A program made the position numbers and the translations under genes. Positions 34,116 to 37,680 of a stretch of DNA of 37,680 nucleotides are shown piece after piece. Origin of the DNA: Tychonema litorale BBK16 (GTDB lineage: Bacteria > Cyanobacteriota > Cyanobacteriia > Cyanobacteriales > Microcoleaceae). The notes below the pieces were generated by a model. The model was not told the origin of the DNA. It did not search any database and saw only the letters and a program-made list of their open reading frames with translations. The first letter of the stretch is position 1; each line of letters starts with the position of its first letter. Where the stretch lies: NCBI RefSeq assembly GCF_021648855.1, contig NZ_JAKJHX010000043.1, positions 1 through 37,680 of the forward strand, read 5' to 3'.

Positions 34116-34793
34116 TTAACTCTTGTCCAAATTATCGCGCTGACGGAGTAATTCAGGGCCGCGAGAAGTCCCCAAACGAGTTGCACCAGCTACTACCAAA
34201 TCTAGAGCTTGTTCATGGGTACGAATTCCCCCAGCCGCTTTAATCCCAATCCGTCCCTTCGTCACTTCCTTCAACAATCGCACATCATCAACCTGCGCCG
34301 CGCCAAAAAAGCCAGTGTTAGTTTTGATATAAGCTACACCAGCTTCCATACAAATCTCAGCCGCTAATTGTTTCTCTGCATCGGAAAGCAGCGAACTTTC
34401 GATAATTGCTTTGATGGTGAGATTAGTTTCTTCGCAAATTTGAGCTAATTCTCGGTGGAATTCATCGATTCTTCCAGCTTTCAATAATCCTAAGTTAACG
34501 GACACATCTAACTCTACAGCTCCGTTATCTGCGGCTTCTAGAGCTTCGTAAAGTTTCACCGTTGAAGTCGAAGCACCAGTGGGAAAACCGATGACTGTGC
34601 AGACTTTGGGGCGTTTGTCGTGCAGTAACTCAACAGCCTGTCGGACGTAGGAGGGGTACACACAGACTGTGACAAAGCCAAATCTATCTGCTTGTTGACA
34701 AAAGTGTTCTACTTGCTCTGGCGTCGCTGTCGGATCGATCAGGCCGTAATCGATTAATGGAGCAATATCGATGTCTGGCTGGTTTGAACGCAT
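34116..34793 (-). CDS. deoC: Deoxyribose-phosphate aldolase DeoC
   Basis: Class I aldolase that splits 2-deoxy-D-ribose-5-phosphate into glyceraldehyde-3-phosphate and acetaldehyde in the cytoplasm. The 225-residue length is normal. The Schiff-base lysine is Lys157 in AYIKTNTGF, the proton-relay Lys185 lies in [10 protein letters not shown], and the acidic ELDVSVNLG holds Asp96. The substrate phosphate loop is GGIRT. It starts at ATG 34793, without a visible ribosome site, and is the first gene before recO. Confidence 0.96.
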   Translation of the reverse strand: MRSNQPDIDIAPLIDYGLIDPTATPEQVEHFCQQADRFGFVTVCVYPSYVRQAVELLHDKRPKVCTVIGFPTGASTSTVKLYEALEAADNGAVELDVSVNLGLLKAGRIDEFHRELAQICEETNLTIKAIIESSLLSDAEKQLAAEICMEAGVAYIKTNTGFFGAAQVDDVRLLKEVTKGRIGIKAAGGIRTHEQALDLVVAGATRLGTSRGPELLRQRDNLDKS

Positions 34794-35188
34794 TGTGGGT
34801 TTTTATCCGAAATAACTACTTACTTATTATGTAACGAATTTACCAATCCTTGACCGAAAGCAGCCAGGGCACAAGCCCCCGGATTCATCCATGAGGTCGC
34901 TCTTTTCAATTCTCAAATCTAAAATCGATCGACCTTACTACGGATTCGATCGAGTACAAATACTCAATTTGGTCTTCGTAAAAACTCTTACGGGAATTAG
35001 GTTGGCTATTTACACCGAGAAAATAAATTTTAGTATCTATCTTTAGATACATTTTTCATCTTTCTTTAGGTATACTTTGTTAAAAGGAGTTGCGGTAGAG
35101 CCTACGTCAGCTACGCTAGGGCAGAGCCTGGTAGTAAATACTGCTTTTATTCTTTTTTAGTAGTGCTTTAAAAACCTAACAGCCAAGC
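34794..35188. other. Divergent spacer with small hairpin
   Basis: This 395-nt spacer separates the divergent deoC and 120-residue protein genes. A 7-bp perfect hairpin GTATCTA, TCTT, TAGATAC lies at 35033-35050 and is followed by ATTTTT. A GAGCCTACGTCAGCTACGCT repeat-like stretch is at 35099. No gene was found. Confidence 0.5.
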
Positions 35189-35551
35189 ATGAATCATTTG
35201 GAACTCGAACAAGAAATTGGGAAGATGGCTAGGGCGATGATGACTCGCAATAGTCTAATTGGTAAAGATTTGATTGGGGATCTCAGAGGGCGGCTGCCTG
35301 TTGAAAGTATAGCGGCTGTGATGATTGTCAGTATTGAACGTTTAATTTGGTCGGACTGCGAATCTGTGGTTTGGAGTGTAAGTTATTTGATTCCTGCTGA
35401 TTTAATGGAAGAAATTCGCCGAATTACTTCGCTGGTTGTTTGCAAGCGTTTGATGGGCAAAGGTTTTTTGCTGGGGAAAGATTTTAGTATTGATTCGCGA
35501 GGCAATTTGTTGTTGAGCGCTCAGGCTAAAACGGCGGTTGTTGTTGGTTAA
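35189..35551 (+). CDS. Hypothetical protein, 120 residues
   Basis: I recognise no family. The protein is mostly helical in look: MNHLELEQEIGKMARAMMTR, then LRGRLPVESIAAVMIVSIE, and DLMEEIRRITSLVVCKRLMG. The end reads GNLLLSAQAKTAVVVG. There is no signal peptide. It stands alone, 103 nt before the TPR gene on the same strand, and ordinary codon composition supports it as a real gene. Confidence 0.65.
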   Translation: MNHLELEQEIGKMARAMMTRNSLIGKDLIGDLRGRLPVESIAAVMIVSIERLIWSDCESVVWSVSYLIPADLMEEIRRITSLVVCKRLMGKGFLLGKDFSIDSRGNLLLSAQAKTAVVVG

Positions 35552-35654
35552 ATTATCACAGTTCTTGGCGTATAGTTGACAGCGAATTAATTCGCCACAT
35601 CGTGTTTCCTCCCCACTTAAAAGATGGGATTTTTCAGACTCCCGAAATTAATTT

Positions 35655-36677
35655 ATGAACTTAATTCAAAACTTGGAAGCTGCTTGGTATTATCATCTGG
35701 GTTCACGTCAGCTCGAAGCTAAAGACAATGATGCTGCACTTGCCAACTTTGACACAGCTCTGAACTTGCAACCAGGTCATTATAAGGCTTGGTTCGGGCA
35801 GGGCATGGCTTTGGGGAATTTAGAACGGCACGAGGAGGCACTCAGGAGTTTTGACGAGGCTTTGGGCTTACAGCCGAATGCGAGCTTTGGCTGGCACAAT
35901 CGCGCGATCGCTTTAGGAAGGTTGGGCCGCTGCTTGGATGCTCTCAATAGTTTTGACAGGGCGATCGAGTTCAATCCCTATGCCGCCAGTATTTGGCACA
36001 ACCGGGGACTTTTGCTAATTGATATGGGGCTTTACTACAAGGCGGTTTTGAGTTTCGATCGCTCTTTACATCTACAGCCGGATGCTCATTGGACGTGGTA
36101 CAACCGGGGTAATGCTCTTTTGGAACTCAGGCTGTACTATCTGGCGCTCAACAGTTTTGACAGGGCGATCGAGTTCAACCCCGATGACGCAAAAGCTTGG
36201 TACAATCGGGGTCTAGCTGCGAACTCTATGAAGCTTTACAAACAGGCGATTGCTAGTTTTAATCGATCGCTGGCTTGTCAAACCAACTCTTTTGAAGCAG
36301 TTGGCGAGGGAAAGATTACTTTGTATAAATTAGTTGGTTTGAGTCAGAAGACTTCAAAATTCCCTCAGATATTTGAGTGTCAATCTCAGGATTATTTGAT
36401 TTGGTACAATCGAGGGGTGGAATTGGGGAGTAATGGCAACCACTCGGAGGCAATTGCTTGCTACTCGAAGGTTTTGCAACTCCAACCTACTTTTGTTAGC
36501 GCTGTTTACAATCAAGCTTGCTGTTATGCGTTGCTGGGCTTTGCAGATTTGGCACTTGACAATTTGCAACGGGCTGTGGAGTTTATGCCTAATTTGTACC
36601 GAGAGCTCGCTTTAACTGACTCCGATTGGAGAGGGTTGAGGAAACAGCAACGTTTTGAAGCGTTGATCCAAGGTTGA
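35655..36677 (+). CDS. TPR-repeat protein with eight repeats
   Basis: A 340-residue protein made almost entirely of 34-residue TPR units with the canonical W-x2-x-G/N...A...F/Y..A/L..P pattern: for example AWFGQGMALGNLERHEEALR, WHNRAIALGRLGRCLDALNS and WYNRGNALLELRLYYLALNS. Six contiguous units occupy about 10-213; an insert of about 35 residues (KLVGLSQKTSKFPQIF) precedes two more. Units three and five share LNSFDRAIEFNP and near-identical DNA, a sign of recent internal duplication. No signal peptide or extra domain is present. It is presumably a protein-protein scaffold; the partner is unknown. Confidence 0.9.
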   Translation: MNLIQNLEAAWYYHLGSRQLEAKDNDAALANFDTALNLQPGHYKAWFGQGMALGNLERHEEALRSFDEALGLQPNASFGWHNRAIALGRLGRCLDALNSFDRAIEFNPYAASIWHNRGLLLIDMGLYYKAVLSFDRSLHLQPDAHWTWYNRGNALLELRLYYLALNSFDRAIEFNPDDAKAWYNRGLAANSMKLYKQAIASFNRSLACQTNSFEAVGEGKITLYKLVGLSQKTSKFPQIFECQSQDYLIWYNRGVELGSNGNHSEAIACYSKVLQLQPTFVSAVYNQACCYALLGFADLALDNLQRAVEFMPNLYRELALTDSDWRGLRKQQRFEALIQG

Positions 36678-36718
36678 TTTTAATTGTCAAAGTATCTACA
36701 AAATGATATAATGCTTTG

Positions 36719-37465
36719 TCAATGTAGAGAAACTTTGATTGATGGCTTGATTGGTCTGTTGGCAACTACTAGAACTCGGTAAACTCCCGATTCTGGCAGT
36801 TGAGCGAAAGTTTGACCTTCCCCTTGATCTAGGAGTGTTCCTGACGGAGATTCGATCGCGACATCTATATTTTTGTTGCTAGCAGTGACTGTCATGGTTT
36901 GTCCCCGCTTGCCCTGAACTGTCAGGGGCTGGATTTGGTAGCCGGACATTTTCAGTTTAATTTTACCTTCTTTGTCGCCGAATGCTATGGGAATTGCCCG
37001 ATCGGGCCGATAAGTCCACTTGGCGTTAAAGTCCCGTTCCAATACAAAACTACTTGTCTGTTCTTTGGGGGTAGCCCGCACCCGATAAATGCCAGACTCC
37101 GGCAACTTACCTACCCATTGATTATCTCTTTTTTCGATCACTCCCAAATTTTCGCCACTGGGACTATACAGTTCGGCGGTTAGGTGTCCAGCCCACAAAG
37201 AAAGTGTAAGTTCTCGCCCTTTGATACCTTCAAAAATATAAGTGGTAGATTTGTTAATGGTTTCCCGAATTTCCGAAGTTGCCATCGGCTTGATTGGTTC
37301 AATTTGTGGGGCGGTGGCAGTGGTGGTAGGTTTATTCAGGGTTTCTTGAATTTCCGAGGTTGCCATCCGATCAATTGTTTCAATTTTTGGGGCTACTGGG
37401 CTGGCAAATACTGTTTTTACCATCATCATTAGTAGCATTCCAGTCAGTAAAATTAGTTTTTTCAT
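36719..37465 (-). CDS. Secreted protein with two beta-sandwich-like repeats
   Basis: A 248-residue exported protein with signal peptide MKKLILLTGMLLMMMVKTVF (cleavage likely after ASPVA or FAS). A linker holds a duplicated segment, IETIDRMATSEIQETLNK and IEPIKPMATSEIRETINK, offset by 81 nt. Two similar domains follow, each ending LPESGIYRV or LPESGVYRV and each with a SPSG..L segment, as in pre-peptidase C-terminal-like domains. It may bind carbohydrate or cell-surface ligands; this is inference. It starts at ATG 37465 and converges on the TPR gene. Confidence 0.75.
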   Translation of the reverse strand: MKKLILLTGMLLMMMVKTVFASPVAPKIETIDRMATSEIQETLNKPTTTATAPQIEPIKPMATSEIRETINKSTTYIFEGIKGRELTLSLWAGHLTAELYSPSGENLGVIEKRDNQWVGKLPESGIYRVRATPKEQTSSFVLERDFNAKWTYRPDRAIPIAFGDKEGKIKLKMSGYQIQPLTVQGKRGQTMTVTASNKNIDVAIESPSGTLLDQGEGQTFAQLPESGVYRVLVVANRPIKPSIKVSLH

Positions 37466-37620
37466 GTCGCTGTTCCCAAGGTAATGAGTTGTATATGGTT
37501 ACTTATGCTCGCCTGTTGATACCTGATTGAAGGCTGCGATCGCGATCGGGCTACAGGAGTATTTCGGCAAATACAGCACTTTTCAGAGGTCGGTGAGATA
37601 CATAGTTCTTGTATGGACAC

Positions 37621-37680
37621 GTCACTGCCCATTGGTGTCAACTTAAGCCTGAAACCCTTGGTATCTCTCGCTTTTACCTG
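37621..37680. mobile_element. Partial second MITE-like element, cut by the window end
   Basis: The last 60 bases match the reverse complement of the right half of the 16191-16405 element at about 53 positions, including TGTCAACTTAAGCCTGAAAC and TTGGTATCTCTCG. It is preceded by GGACACGTCACTGCC, a variant of the GGACACGGCA palindrome. The copy continues beyond the window. Confidence 0.75.

Noticed and set aside
1..37680. tRNA, rRNA or riboswitch genes
   Set aside because: No cloverleaf, rRNA signature or known riboswitch core was recognised on either strand, though a covariance-model search could find weak ones.

Overview
The window looks like chromosome of a filamentous, non-heterocystous cyanobacterium of the Oscillatoria/Microcoleus/Tychonema kind; the genus is inference. 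Support comes from frequent GCGATCGC (HIP1-like) octamers, heptanucleotide short tandem repeats (STRRs) in intergenic gaps, a cyAbrB-type regulator, a CHAT protease, a serine/threonine kinase fused to a WD40 propeller, a STAND ATPase with WD40 repeats, DUF4168 and DUF4385 proteins, and a CruG-like carotenoid glycosyltransferase. No rRNA, tRNA, CRISPR array, prophage or intact insertion sequence was seen. Layout, left: a membrane zinc metallopeptidase (133-810) faces the urease accessory cluster ureE-ureF-ureG (2925 down to 949), led by a secreted DUF4168 protein. The gaps in this cluster are largely STRR DNA. A DoxX-like membrane protein, a decayed TnpB fragment and a DUF4385 gene with a strong terminator follow, then cyAbrB and recX on the minus strand. 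Middle-left: a CHAT caspase-like protein with a membrane anchor (9484-7163) sits 4 nt behind a small unknown ORF (9743-9489), apparently translationally coupled. A 1.2 kb AT-rich spacer leads to a 1,542-residue RTX protein (10938-15566) with cysteines at beta-roll core positions and a 645-bp internal duplication; it ends in a strong terminator. Two micro-ORFs and a cluster of palindromic, MITE-like repeats fill 15.7-16.9 kb. Centre: a small secreted acidic protein (16947) precedes a 1,730-residue STAND ATPase with TPR-like region, membrane segment and 14 WD40 repeats (17447-22639). Then come an FdhF/YdeP-type molybdopterin oxidoreductase, a convergent family-2 glycosyltransferase, a 35-residue membrane peptide with its own promoter, and a kinase-WD40 protein (27142-29643). 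Right: Nudix hydrolase, family-4 glycosyltransferase, MFS transporter, recO and deoC all lie on the minus strand, with deoC-recO 7 nt apart. An unknown 120-residue protein, an eight-repeat TPR protein and a secreted two-domain protein follow. The window ends inside a second copy of the MITE-like element. Functional links: urease maturation (ureEFG) and DNA repair/nucleoside salvage (recO/deoC) are conventional. The CHAT protein, STAND ATPase and kinase-WD40 are signalling or conflict-type proteins in one 22-kb stretch but not in one operon. Many intergenic gaps carry mobile or tandem repeats, and some STRRs touch start codons or lie in frame within genes.
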